Numbered from the stretch's first letter, positions 35,280 through 46,445 are shown. The stretch: 64,000 nucleotides of DNA from Icerya purchasi (GCA_039619475.1 CM077116.1:19031443-19095442), one strand, 5' to 3'. Notes: generated by a model from the letters alone, not told the origin. Numbers and translations are program-made.

Positions 35280-36130
35280 AATTTGCTTATCTTTTGTTTT
35301 ATATACTTTATCTTGTTTCGGCGGGTGAGGAAAATTCCTCCCCCATTCCCGCAGTTCTATCAAAGTCGGTTACCCAACCATTATTTATTCGCCGTTCTCA
35401 GCTTGGGTATCGCTTCTTAATTAAACGGCTTCCCATCTCCTCCTCCAAACTTATTTCCTCCTATCTATATATCAAAAACCGCTGGCGTTTTTCTCCTCAT
35501 AAAATCCCAATCCTGTCGCTCATTGCTACCCCCGTCTTTCTAATTTTTCTCCTGTTGTCCTCTCCTACAACACTCTCCCGTACTTCTTTCATGACTTCAA
35601 TAGCCTGTGGCAGCCTATCAAATTTTCATCCTCCTTCAGGCTATCTCTTTTATTTCCTCTTTAAGCGATCTTTTCCAATTCCTCATTATTTCGGACTCTA
35701 AGGGCGTCCTTCAAGCCCTATCCTCTCCTCCTTCACATTCCTCTGATAGTATTATTATCTCAATTCGTTCTCTTACCTCCACTCTGCAGTCATCCCGTTC
35801 TATTCTTATTGATTTTTTATGGGTCCCCAGTCATTCCGGAATTGATGGCAATAACGCAGTCGATTCTTTGGCTCGTTCTGCTGGTCGCCTTGATTCATTC
35901 CTCGACCATTTCCCTTCTTCAGATATCCTTTCCTTATCCACCTCCAATCACGTCAGACTTCGGCGGGATATTTATCCCTCCCTATTTTCTAATCGTCATT
36001 CGCATTACTATATAACTTCTACGTCAATTTATTTTTGGCCTAATCTTTTCCAACCGCTTTCTCTACAACTGATAATAAAATTTCCTATAACTTATTATGT
36101 CGAAAGTTACGATTTGTCATAAATTAATTA
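35280..36130 (+). pseudogene. Non-LTR retrotransposon C-terminal RT / RNase H relic
   Basis: Following frames in order gives 'LFIRRSQLGYRFLIKRL' (about 35367-35420), matching the 'LRR..L..RFLLK' segment after the RT in I/R1-type elements. Then come 'FLIISDSKGVLQALSS' (~35680-35730), the RNase H SDS block, and 'DFLWVPSHSGIDGNNAVDS' (~35813-35870), the RNase H W.P.HSGI.GN..AD block with D retained and E replaced by N. The first RNase H Asp (YTDGS) is not seen. Several frameshifts occur. The copy is 5'-truncated and dead. It is related to the fragment at 10.0-10.7 kb but clearly diverged. Confidence 0.8.
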
Positions 36131-36853
36131 ATAAACGTGTTATAACGTTTCGAGAGATTTTTTTCTCCTTCAACTGAAGTGTTCCTTTTTTAATATTTTT
36201 TATTTATTCGTATGTCTATAGATATCAAAAAAAAAAAAGAAGGAGGGTCTGAATCAGCAAATAAATTACTATTACTAAACGACTTACATTCCTTGTCCGG
36301 GAGCTCTGATAAGGGCTGTTTCTATCTGATTTCCAAGTTCACTGTTCTTCTTTTAACTTCTTCATCCTATATAGCCAGAGGTACATTGACAAGTTCGCTG
36401 ACAGTTTCCCGTATTCTTGGCCACTATAAAGTGTTACCAGGCGTACAACAAAGACGTGATACGGGGCTTCTTTTTTTTTTTTCAATAATTAGCGACGTTT
36501 GAAAATTAATAGAAAACATCAGTGAGAAACTTTGAATCGGTCCTTTTATTAAAATATTTTCCACGGAATAAATTAGTTATTCTTTTTTCGCTATTCTCCA
36601 GGATTTCGTTGACAATGACTGTGTTGATATTTATTTAACAGCCCTAAAATTTGAGCTTGTTACTTAATTATCCATTAAAGAAATACCAACAAAACATATG
36701 AAACGTTTAAAAAAATGACAAAAAAAAAAAAAAAAAAGGAACGAAAAAATGTTGCTTAATTATAAATGACCGCCCACACTTATATGCCTTATATTATTGT
36801 TACTCGAACGGCTTTTTGGTCGATGATTTGCGATTAAATCGCTCCTTTACGTG

Positions 36854-36856
<3 letters not shown>
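36131..36856. other. Short gene-free stretch
   Basis: Contains A runs near 36229-36239 and 36720-36737 and a T run near 36470-36483. A 96-codon plus frame at 36212-36502 has no recognised motif. Confidence 0.5.

Positions 36857-36886
<30 letters not shown>
36857..36886. repeat. (TTA)n microsatellite at the 3' border of Dong copy C
   Basis: Pure TTA repeats. On the element's strand these are TAA repeats directly after the 3' end. Confidence 0.9.
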
Positions 36887-37972
36887 CCTCTTCTCCGCTT
36901 TTCGCAGGCTTACGTTGTAGCTTCTCGGGCATGAACCAAAGAGAAGTACATTATGTTTCCTTGAACATTCTGCATATATGAGTGGAGTCAATGATGACTG
37001 ATTTCTGAATATCAGCTACGAGTTTTTCATAGTTTAGATGTAATTCGACAGCACTTTTCCTTAAAGTTACTGGTACAACCGCCATTGTTGATATGACGAA
37101 TGGTATTATCCTGATCCTATTCATAGCCCAAAGTCTTTTAACCTCTACGGCTAATTCCATGTACTTATTAATTTTCATAGAGTATCTATTTTGAATGTTT
37201 TCGCTGTTCACAACTGTAATATCAATAAGGGCCACATGTTTATTCTTCTTATCGACTAACGTTATATCAGGTCGGTTCGCAGAGACCGTTTTATCTGTTA
37301 TTATTTGCATATCCCAGTATATCTTATGCGTTTCATTTTCAGCGATATCAGGTGGTTTACACTTGTAATAAGGTTCATTATTAATTATTATACCGTGTAA
37401 TTTGCATATTTCTTTATATATAATCTTAGCAACATTATTATGTCTGTGTGTGTACTGCGTTTGTGCCAGCATGGGGCATCCTGCGAGTATATGATCTATG
37501 GTCTCCAGGTTTCCGTTACACTTTCTACAGTTTTCGTTTTCTATCCTTTCTTTTAATATTCTTTTCCTATATACACGCGTTTCCCATACACCATCTTGTA
37601 ATGCTAACATATATTTAACTTGTATTCTAGTTGAAAATATCAATTTTAATCGCTTTTGGAATATCTCTATTAATTTCTGTTTCATCTTTTTGTGTTGTAT
37701 ACCATGTTTTTCGACCATTCCTAGGTACTTATAGTATGCATCCGGTTCAACATGCTCTAGCTGTATGTTATCCGATTGTACTGTTGGCGGCGTGATTTCA
37801 ACTTTCCCTTTAACTGTATTTATAATGGCGCATTTTTCTAATCCGAATTCCATGCTAACATCTTTGGACATCGAGCTGACAATTTCTAACAATGCCCTCA
37901 ATTGGGTACTATTCTTAGCATAAAGTTTTAGGTCATCCATATAAAAGAGGTGATTTAATAATATTCTTTCAG
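36887..37972 (-). pseudogene. Dong/R4-like retrotransposon, 3' portion (copy C)
   Basis: About 340 codons are open, from the border at 37972 to a stop at 36951. The first domain seen is the end of the RT palm: 'HLFYMDDLKLYAKNSTQL' with the catalytic YMDD, then 'MEFGLEKCAII'. Next come 'YYKYLGM', the Cys/His knuckle 'CRKCNGNLETIDHILAGCP' (CX2CX8HX4C), and the restriction-like endonuclease 'RPDITLVDKKNKHVALIDIT' with 'MKINKYMELAVEVKRLW'. The end 'RIIPFVISTMAVVP..LRKSAVEL' matches copy B. The frame is unbroken, so this is the youngest of the three copies, but RT motifs 1-4 and the N-terminus are gone. Both ends sit directly in TTA microsatellites, as expected for a Dong-type insertion into a TAA repeat. 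The open frame runs beyond the element through the microsatellite (poly-Asn), which is not biological. Confidence 0.9.
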
Positions 37973-38000
37973 TATTATTATTATTATTATTATTATTATA
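37973..38000. repeat. (TTA)n microsatellite at the 5' border of Dong copy C
   Basis: TTA repeats immediately upstream of the truncated element. With 36857-36886 it forms the split halves of one presumed target repeat. Confidence 0.9.
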
Positions 38001-41000
38001 TCCTTTTAAAATGAATTTCGCTTTGCTGGAAACCACGAAATTCGCGTACCTACTGTCAAGGCAACAAATACATTTCAAAACGAAAAGTTTTAAGGTCCAT
38101 CTTGTCAGACTGCGAAAATTTAAACGGGATCGGATTTTTTGTTTCGCCTCATTCGGTAGTATTTTTAAATCGAGCAGACCTGATAAATCATCAAGATATT
38201 CTAGTTGAATGCGACCGACTGCAGTCTGAAATCTCCGTGTTTTCCCACGTAATCGCCGTCAAACTGGACCTAAATTCAGGCGCGTACACCACCCGAGTTT
38301 AATTGACCGATATTACTTTATCCGAGAATTTAATTGCGGTACACATCTCATTTCACGATGCAACCGGGGGAAACTGCGCAGGCCGCCTCTCGCATCTCGT
38401 AACTGAAGAAGAGTCGAATGTGGAACGCAATAAATAATAAAAACTAATAACAATTAATAACAGATAACGGCGCGTACGTGTATAGCCAACTGTCGGACAG
38501 TTTGATAAATCGCTTTTTACTCACAACGGCTATTAATTTAATTATCGAAAGGAAACGAATTAAAATAATGCCTATTAACGAAAGAAGAATAGAATAAAAA
38601 AGAAAAAAAAAAAAGAACGGACATACTATTAAACTCTACTCTCGACTGGCGAATTTAATTTATACCTTGGTCACTGGTTTCGATTAGTTCAACGTATCGA
38701 TTCCGTTGATTTCGCACGTTGTATGAGAGAAATTGCACTTATCCGACGCCATAAATGGCGAAAAACAAGCTATGCAGCAACGCTGCAAGGTGCATTTACA
38801 TCTTTTTTTTTTTTCCTATTTTCTTTTTTCCCCCCACGTTCTATGTGTTTGCTAACAAAATTAAATAGCTGCCATCAAACCTTCGATGACACATTTTTCA
38901 ATTGAAATCTACCGTTAAGTAATCAGATTTTTATTTATACGATTCGCTACAAATTTTCAATGTCTAATGTCGTCCCAACTGCGCGCGGAGTAATCATCAA
39001 TTTTCTTCCAGCCTACGCTATTTCTGTACCATGCAAAATTATCATCTCCCGATTATATGACGTTTCGTGACATAACCGATATGTCGCGGCACTATCAGAA
39101 TTTCAAAAGACATCACTACTCCAGGACTAAAGCTATACTTTTTATCGATAATTTCGGCTCGACGAACGAACTCTTTTTTTTTAGAACACAACAGTCTTCG
39201 GTTTTGCGACGAACCAAATAAAAAGGTAACAGCTCCGAAACGTAACCATTTTTTCGTGGAAACGATCCGTGCCTAAAGCGCTTCATCTGCTGTGGGAAAA
39301 TTTGGAAACATCAGTGGTAGATGACAAGCCTCTTTCGTTATCTCCTTCGTATGGACTTTATTATTATTAGCGTGCTCTTTGCTAACAAACAATAATAACT
39401 ATATCGCACCCCAATCGCTTTCATTGTTCTACATCTGACTTTTCTAACCACGTAAAAAAAGGGCAAGTTCCCCCCGACTCGGACTGTAGTTAGATTACGC
39501 TGAGATAGGACGATCAAGTTAGAAATTTTTCCATGAGTTAAAATCAGGCGAAAACACCGTCTCCGGAAGGTTAGTTACTTAAAAGACCGATCATAATGAA
39601 GTTTTCCGTTAAAGAAAATCAATATTATTAGTAATATTGATCTCCGTTATCATAAAAAAGTTTTTCATCTTTAGATTTTCTTTTTTCTTTTTTTTTTTTT
39701 TTGAGCGCCTGGGAAATTTAATATAACAACACCACTGCGGTGACAACGGTGCAGACAAAGCATTCACGAGTGCCGCATGCAGTTTACCGTCACTACTGCT
39801 ACTGCATTAGAACAATTAACAGAATAATCTAGGGCGAGTATTTTTTTGATAGGGGAGGAATCCTTCTTCTTACGGCCGGTTTAACCGGATATCTGGGTCG
39901 ATTATATACAAATTTGTGTTCGGTAGGAAACAACTTTCGGCTACTACAAGAAGTAGTCAACTAAAAAATGAACCAGCCGTGCCCTGATCAAATTGCAACG
40001 GCAGAGCCAGCTAGCGTGCACTATTTCGAATTAATTTAATGTAAAAAGTCGGAAGTGGAGAAGCGAAAAAATATTGACTTTTAGAGTTAAAACAGACAGC
40101 CGGTAGCCTCTTAGGCAGTGGTGGAGAAATCTGAGGAAGTAAAAGCGGATCTCAAGTAGAGAATTAGCCCCAGTATTCTCTTCAGATCCATTAGTAGGCT
40201 TTCTACATTGTGAACTTTGACTTCACAATCCTCGATACCTTGACAAGGGTATGTTACTTAACTTTACACTTTAGTTCTTAAATATTTAAAGCTTTCACAG
40301 TGATTACTCATAATAAATATCTTTTAAAACACAGTTGTTTCCGAAAATTATTTACTTTAGTTCGTTCGGGTAGGACATGCGGTTTATGTAGTCTTTGAAA
40401 TTAGAGAAAAAAAATTGCAGAAGCGTGAAATAATAATTAAAGATAATTTTGTTACAACAAGACGGTTAGTTTATACGATAAAAGGATATCTCTTTATCGG
40501 AGCGTTGGGTATTTCACAGATTCAAATTTAAGAGCGGAAAGAAAGGGTTAAACTCAACTGAACCAACGGCATGCTACGACGCCACGTGTATACCGAACTG
40601 ATGCGGCTGCAGTAGCCCAACCAAAGTTTACGATGTTAATAATTTATTTTAAAATTCAAAAAGATACTTACTATAAGTAAAATGGTTAACATCTCAATAT
40701 AGTTTATAATTACTTTTTTAATATTTCAATAAAAAAAACTATTTCATAAAAAATCGTCTGTTCCTAATGGTTATTGCAATGATTATGAACCGTTATTTTT
40801 TCTTCCGTATATAGTCTTTACATACTTCTATGTTGTGTCCGAATTTCATTCAAATCGGTTAAACAGTTTTCGAGAAAACAATTATCTTCAAATTTTTTGT
40901 TTTCTTCGATTTATTCAAAAACTGAAACTTGCAGGATTAACGTATGTCTTATTAGTACTAAAATACTCTCAAAAGATGATCCATGGGGCCAATTCACTTA

Positions 41001-41529
41001 TCATCCTATGGCCTTTTTTTCCCTTTAAAAGACTATTTTGCTAGACGCTTCACTGATACGCCAGTCTTTTATAATCTGCCTATTACCTTGTAATCAAGAT
41101 ATTGTAAGAAAAACGATATGAACAGTCTATATGGAAATAGTAAATTAAACTGCAGGAGACCATCACGAAGTAAACATTTATACCGATAGCCTATGCTACG
41201 ACAAAGAAATATTTAAACGCTTATACCTCAGCTCATTCTCAGTAGAGAGCGTTTTCTCAATGACATACCTGCGCAACATCCTCTTCAAGTTCCATTTTCT
41301 CCTTCCCATTTCTAGGCACCCGTAATATTTTAACAAAAATATTCTTAATGGCAAAAGTTTCCAAGGAAATCGTAAACAAAATTAAGCTGCATTTTACGGT
41401 AAATCTTCATATCCTGTGATTTTTCGTTGGCATTTACAGCGCTCCGGTAATCGAACGGGCGTCGTGGTTACAGCAGTTTGCCATTTGCCTACTACGTAAC
41501 GAATATTTAATTTAATTTCTGTAATAATT
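38001..41529. other. Long stretch without recognisable genes
   Basis: No protein family motif seen. T and A runs occur at about 38801-38815 and 39680-39702. The segment 40820-40890 ('atttcattcaaatcggtt') resembles wording common in dispersed arthropod repeats, but I cannot assign it. Confidence 0.5.
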
Positions 41530-41534
41530 GCTGT

Positions 41535-41592
41535 CGTTGCTTGGGATCGAACTTAAGACTTTCGTAAAAGTGCTCCAGCAGCTAGGCTAAAA
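41535..41592 (-). repeat. tRNA-like SINE head (RNA polymerase III boxes)
   Basis: On the minus strand 'tagcctagctgctgg' (41589-41575) matches the A box of tRNA promoters, followed by 'agcac'. About 22 nt downstream, 'gttcgatccc' (41552-41543) matches the B box. The anticodon arm is decayed ('acttttacgaaagt') and I cannot close a cloverleaf, so a tRNA-derived SINE or tRNA pseudogene is likelier than a working tRNA. The body downstream (41530 to about 41430) includes another B-box-like 'gttcgattacc' near 41446-41456. Confidence 0.55.
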
Positions 41593-41948
41593 GTTACATA
41601 CAACCAGCGATTGCATTCCTGTCTCTTTTAACATTCCCAGGTCTACTAGTAAATTACAAAGAATGTAAAATAAGTGCTTAAAACCGCACTTAGGCGCATC
41701 TCTATACAAATATTAGTAACGTACGAAGACTACCATAACATCCTACTATCGAGAAACCGTAAAAAAAATGTGATTCTTACAGAATTGTACTACATACAAA
41801 TAAGCTTTTATTTATTGAAGACAACTGTATACAAGTACTTCGGTGCAATTGAAATATAAAAAATACAAGCATAAAAGAATGAAGTTGCTGTCCTTTGTTG
41901 CGTCCATTTCGGACCGCCTAGTTATTTAGTTTTTTAGCTTAGTTTTCT

Positions 41949-41997
41949 TGTTGTTGGGTCAATGCCGCTGGCGCGCCCACAAAAAAAAAAAAAAAAA
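41949..41997 (+). repeat. Poly-A retroposon 3' tail (copy 1 of 4)
   Basis: 'ttgttgggtcaatgcc', 'gctggcgcgcccac' and a 17-A run. The same end occurs at 45790-45842 (-), 46288-46345 (+) and 46396-46445 (-). Confidence 0.7.
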
Positions 41998-42210
41998 TTA
42001 AGTACCAATAATTCTTAATTAAATTAGGTAAAACAACTAAAATCTATTACCTATAGTTAATGTCTCTATATATTGCTATAACCCTTTTTTTATTTCTTCT
42101 TTCTTTTCCGTTATCAGGCTTTTAGATTTCTAATTTTTTTTCTCCCGAATTACATTTAACTTTTTAGTACAAAAATATTGTTACCTTAATAACAATATGT
42201 AATATATATA
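41998..42210. other. Short AT-rich gap
   Basis: Nothing recognisable besides T runs and TATATA at its end. Confidence 0.5.
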
Positions 42211-42692
42211 TAACTCGGCCATTTTGGCCTCGCAAGGGGCTGTGCCCCTTGACCCCTCTTGCTTTCATTTCTGTCTCTTTCTCTTCTATACTTTGTATAA
42301 AATGATCAAAATTTACAACGTAATTCTTACTGGCATCAACAGAAAAAGAAAAATAACATAACCACAAAATCCTATTCTAACATTTAACCTTCATTATATA
42401 AAATTAAGACATTTTTTCGTTACACTATTCGTTACATATTTCATTACATAAAATTGTGACATTTTTTAAATAACAACAACAAAAATCCTATAAAATATAA
42501 CAAACGTTACATAAAATTGGGACATTTTTTCGAATGGGGGGTAGCCTAAGAATTACGTTGTAATTTTTATATATATATATATATATATATAAAACTCGGC
42601 TCTTCGTGCCTCGCAACGGGATATCCCCGGACCTCCAGCTCTATCACTTCTATACTTCGTATAGAAGGAGAAAAATCGACAACGACATTCCT
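42211..42692. repeat. Pair of diverged direct repeats with a small tandem block between
   Basis: Copy 1 (42211-42330) and copy 2 (42592-42692) share 'aactcggc', 'gcctcgcaa.ggg', 'ttctatactt.gtata' and 'acaacg.cattc'-like blocks. Both follow TA repeats. Between them 'ataaaatt..gacatttttt' occurs three times (about 42398, 42445 and 42509). The sequence 'acaacgtaattctta' at 42315 recurs inverted at 42549. No coding frame is supported. Possibly fragments of a non-autonomous element. Confidence 0.65.
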
Positions 42693-43704
42693 TCCGACTG
42701 TGCGACAAATGTCGCATTTTGGGACAGATTTTTGTGACAAGAATAGCGTTGTCATTAATATAATATAAAGCATCACTGCCCTCATGAAAAAAAAAAAATC
42801 ATTATATTTATTATTTTGGCACACCCGTTGTCATTTGGCCGGAATCAGTGTAATCACAAGCTGTATAAAAACTAAACAATCACACCTAGACACACCCAAT
42901 GCAACCTCACAGCCTAAGCAGCGTTTGCACTGACAAGGTGGCAGGACATAGACAATAAATAAGCAATGACTCGAGTGCGTGCACAATGTGCGCATATGTA
43001 CGCAATCCAGTTCATTAAAGTGAAAGACATTAGCACCGCTCTGCCCCTTTTTCATTTGTCTCCGTTATTTCGCGGTAAAGTTCGGAGAATTTTGTTTTGC
43101 ATCGATAAACTTGATTTTTTGTTTGTGATAGATTAAATGGAAAAAAAAAAACAACATTGAGTTCATTGAAGATTTATATATATCTATTTCACGAAATACT
43201 GAAAAAGGCATACGCCATTCCCATTTATTTTGTTATTAATACAACTGATCAATTAGATTTTACGAAAATTATTTAATCGCTTTTGATTCGGCAGAAGAAA
43301 AAAAATTTCCAAACTTTCCAGTTTCTCATTTTATCATTAACTTTAGATTTTAATAATGGAAAACAACGATTGTAATTTCGTATTATCGGAGTAAAATACC
43401 CCTCGTAAATACTGAGTTGATATGCGTCATTTCTGGTTAACCATTTTCATATTAAATGCTTTTCGCTACACTTGCGTATTATAACTTCATATATCGAACA
43501 ACTTAAGAAATTATCATCTGTTTTGCTTATATTGCGAAAATATTTTTGAGTGGTCTTATTAAATTATTCTATTTAGCTGAATTACAACGGACGACCCTTA
43601 CGTCATTTTTACATTCGCAAACGAAAAAAAACAAATAAGCGGCTTTGAAATATTTCATCCAGGCCGTGATTTTTTTATAAGGGCGACCTAAAAAATTTCC
43701 AAAC
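42693..43704. other. Stretch without recognisable genes
   Basis: A 74-codon minus frame (43055-42831) lacks known motifs. A runs near 42786-42798 and 43140-43150. Confidence 0.5.
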
Positions 43705-43718
43705 AATGAATATGATTT

Positions 43719-43945
43719 TATTAAAAATTTATCAAAACATGTATTACAGAAAAACTATAGTTAGAAATATTAAAATAAAGCCGTCATGTTTCGGAGTCAC
43801 GTAATGGAATAATCATGTGGCTGATTATGGAGTACGTGACTCCATGACGGCTTTATTTTAATATTTCTAACTATAATTTTTCTGTAATACATGTTTTGAT
43901 AAATTTTTAATAAAGTGACAATATAGAAAATGGATATATAACTCA
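43719..43945. repeat. Hairpin repeat flanked by 13-bp direct repeats
   Basis: The arms 43717-43803 and 43833-43914 are reverse complements except for one substitution and one 5-nt gap. The loop is about 29 nt. 'aatgaatatgatt' stands at 43705-43717 and again at 43946-43958, giving a plausible target duplication. That places a short unique tail (43915-43945) inside the insertion. The motif 'ctccgaaacatgacgg' (minus) resembles Penelope-like terminal sequences, and a similar 'ctccgaaacatgccg' occurs at 52938. Confidence 0.75.
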
Positions 43946-43958
43946 AATGAATATGATT

Positions 43959-45002
43959 ATGTTTTAATTTTTATGTGTATTTTAAATTAACTCGTGCCAT
44001 TCATATTACAAAAAAACTCGTTGAAATTCTGTTCTTTCTGGTCAGTTTGGAGTAGCAGTTCTTATAGAGGAAAATAATTTTTTTTGCTTTTCTCAATTTC
44101 AATCTTTACCTCCACATAATCCATGGAAACGTAGCATTACCATTCGTGAATTTAACATTTGCAAAAAAAAGTTGAAATGTTAAAGGTTTACTATACTTAT
44201 TAATCACGAAGTAGAAGTTCTGACAGCGAGAAAAGAGAGACAAGGCGATTGTCTTGTGGAAACAAGGAACTTGCAAGACAACTGCGCAGAGAGGCAGGCA
44301 ACCGTTTCACGCGCACGTATATACTGCTTCCAGTTACCTCTCTCATACGCAATTACACGAGTAGAAACGTCGCTTAAAGACATCCACTGATTGATCACCA
44401 CAGCGACAGTTCCAAAGCAGAATATTACTCACGTCAATTGTAAAATAGGCATCTATATGGCCATCTGACTTTGATATTAAAGGCAATCGGTTGACAAGTT
44501 AGCGCGCATGCGCAGTAAAAATTCTCTTCGATGTGCCAGAAAATGATAGCGCTACATTTGGACCGCTCCAATAAACGCATCTGATGTACGCACCGAAATG
44601 TTTACCTGTGCCAGCATTGAGCCCGACAGCCGTACACGTTATTCAATCTATACGCCGAATACGAATCGCAGCTAATTCCCAAACGTTTTTCGTTTCTGCG
44701 CATCTGTGCGTTTCGGTTAGAATAAAATTGGTGCTTAAAATGTCGGTGCGCTATCAGATTATCGCAAAGGCAAATGGTACAACATCATATTCTGTTTCGG
44801 CCGGCGGATTTAAACGATGTTATTGCGGTGTTTTGATCTCGGATTCCTTTGCACTTATTTCAAGATCGTTTTAATACATGTTCTCTCAGATCACTCACTA
44901 TTTTCACTACTAATAATACTGAAATAAACACTTACTAAAGCAATATATGTATATGTATGTATTTTAGTATTATTAACGTTTTATTCGTTATCAGTCTTAA
45001 CT
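43959..45002. other. Stretch with an unrecognised 96-codon frame
   Basis: The part 44190-44880 is less AT-rich. A plus frame at 44584-44874 (96 codons, 'MYAPKCLPVPAL..') has no motif I know. It could be a fragment of an element or chance. No other feature. Confidence 0.4.
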
Positions 45003-45640
45003 TAGCCGTAGTACTTAGTGATCGAAGAAAGTAGCAGTGCCCTAGCTTTTTTAGATGTTTTAGTACATAGGAACGTTTCCGGTACGATAAGTACTTCCGT
45101 GTTTCGTAAAAGCACGAACACTGACGGATACCTACATAAGAATTCTCATCATTGCCCAAGCCAAAGGTTAGGTATTTTTAAGTTTCTTATGGTTCGGGCA
45201 AAATGAGGAAGAATTAACACATTTGAAAGGAGTTATAATGCGTTTAAATTATGACGGGTCTGAAGCTAATATGTGTATAAACACCAGCGTTACCCCCTCC
45301 CCCCTTTATGATAAAGTATTTGTCAGAAAAATTAGTCGTATTCCTAGAAAGAGCAACATCCGACCAGTATTTGCTACGTGCAGAAGAATTAGTAAAGCTT
45401 GAGTAACACTAACGAATGAGAGCTTCTTCTGTTCCATAGAATGTTTTGTTCTTGCGGTTATTATTTATATTGGATAAACTGGACCAACTCTTCATGTTCA
45501 AATAAAGGAGCAAATAGGCTGACTGTAAGTACAACCGCGTTGGAAAATCAGCGCTTGTTCGATAAGAGTGCGGTCTTAGTTAAGACGTAACAGGTAAAGA
45601 CTGATTAGAGAAGCTATCGAAATGGAGAGAAATTGTGTCC
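45003..45640 (+). pseudogene. Penelope-like element: RT end and GIY-YIG endonuclease relic
   Basis: The first frame (to 45206) has 'ALAFLDVLVHRN', 'STSVFRKSTNTDGYLH' and 'NSHHCPSQRLGIFKFL'. These match the Penelope-like RT C-terminus (patterns FLDVLV, V(F/Y)RKPT.TD.YLH, SHH...K). A frameshift leads to 'EEELTHLKGVIMRL' and 'KISRIPRKSNIRPVF', the linker. Then comes 'IIYIG*TGPTLHVQIKEQ', the YIG half of a GIY-YIG nuclease with the usual Gln turned into a stop, and 'RLIREAIEME', the conserved catalytic-Glu helix at the end. The RT catalytic core is missing. Several stops and frameshifts make it inactive. Confidence 0.8.
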
Positions 45641-45789
45641 AATTTTAATCGTGAAGATGGGTTTCAGATGCCCCCAATGTGGATATCGTTAGCTAAGAGT
45701 AATATGTAAAATTGCTTCGTATTTTTATACGATTTTGTGTTTGCATTTGTCTTGCCAGTATTTTAGTTCTCTTTTCCTTTGTGTTTTCA

Positions 45790-45842
45790 CTTTTTTTATT
45801 TTTTCCCCACCCTGGACGCGACAGCTGCCTTGACCCAACAAC
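45790..45842 (-). repeat. Poly-A retroposon 3' tail (copy 2 of 4)
   Basis: The minus strand reads 'tgttgttgggtcaaggca', 'gctgtcgcgtcca' and then an A-rich run. Homology to copy 1 extends about 40 nt upstream ('ctatttagtt'). Confidence 0.65.
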
Positions 45843-46084
45843 ATGATAATTCAATAGATGGAACTAAATAGCCAGGGTTTTCACTTTTATTGCTTACTCG
45901 TTCCAGTTTGGGAATTTTCGGCACTTTTTTCCTGAAAATATTAAAATATTTTCCTCTTTCGTAAATGTTTTATTTTTTAAGTGTCCGTACTTTCACGTTG
46001 TTAGTTTCTTTCTTGCGAATTTTGTTTTTGTTTTTTTGTTATTTTGTTACTCGTTCCTTTCGTAGTTTGGTTCGTTATTTACTA

Positions 46085-46345
46085 ATGCTCATCTATCTCC
46101 TCAGAACGCGCAGTCCTTTATTGTAATTTGCTTGGCCTTAGCCTCCCGACCTCTTACTGTGCCCACTACATTCTTGCTCTTCCTTCTCTTTCTGTTGTTC
46201 CTATATTGGCTATCTTTATTTCTTCTGTTTCTAATCGCTTCCTGATTTAACTTTCAAGTCCTTACGTTTCATTATTTGTTAGTCCTTTGTGCTGGGTAAA
46301 TGTCCTGAGTTGACGCGCCCAAGATAAAAAAAAAAAAAAAAAAAA
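46085..46345 (+). repeat. Poly-A retroposon 3' end (copy 3 of 4)
   Basis: Ends 'gctgggtaaatgtcc', 'gttgacgcgcccaag' and about 20 A with one T near the start. The 200 bp before it translate in mixed frames to a Leu/Ser/Phe-rich text that might be the degraded C-terminus of an RNase-H-type non-LTR protein. That part is a weak guess. Confidence 0.55.
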
Positions 46346-46395
46346 CATTTACTCGTCTCTGTTTGGGAATGTTTGGATGTTTTTTATATCTATAA

Positions 46396-46445
46396 TTTTT
46401 ATTTTTTCTTTGGGCTCGCCAGCAAGGGACATTTACTTAACAACT
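46396..46445 (-). repeat. Poly-A retroposon 3' tail (copy 4 of 4)
   Basis: The minus strand reads 'gttgttaagtaaatgtccc', 'ttgctggcgagccca' and then an A-rich run. It lies tail to tail with copy 3, some 50 bp away. Confidence 0.65.

Noticed and set aside
37973..38078. N-terminal extension of the long minus open frame at 36951-38078, with a poly-Asn run
   Set aside because: The Asn codons are the TTA microsatellite read in frame, and the residues before it do not resemble RT. The element begins at about 37972.
41535..41592. Functional tRNA gene
   Set aside because: A and B boxes are present, but the anticodon arm and acceptor stem do not close. A SINE head or pseudogene is likelier.
44584..44874. 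96-codon frame as a real small protein
   Set aside because: No recognised motif, and the flanks give no transcription signal I can trust.
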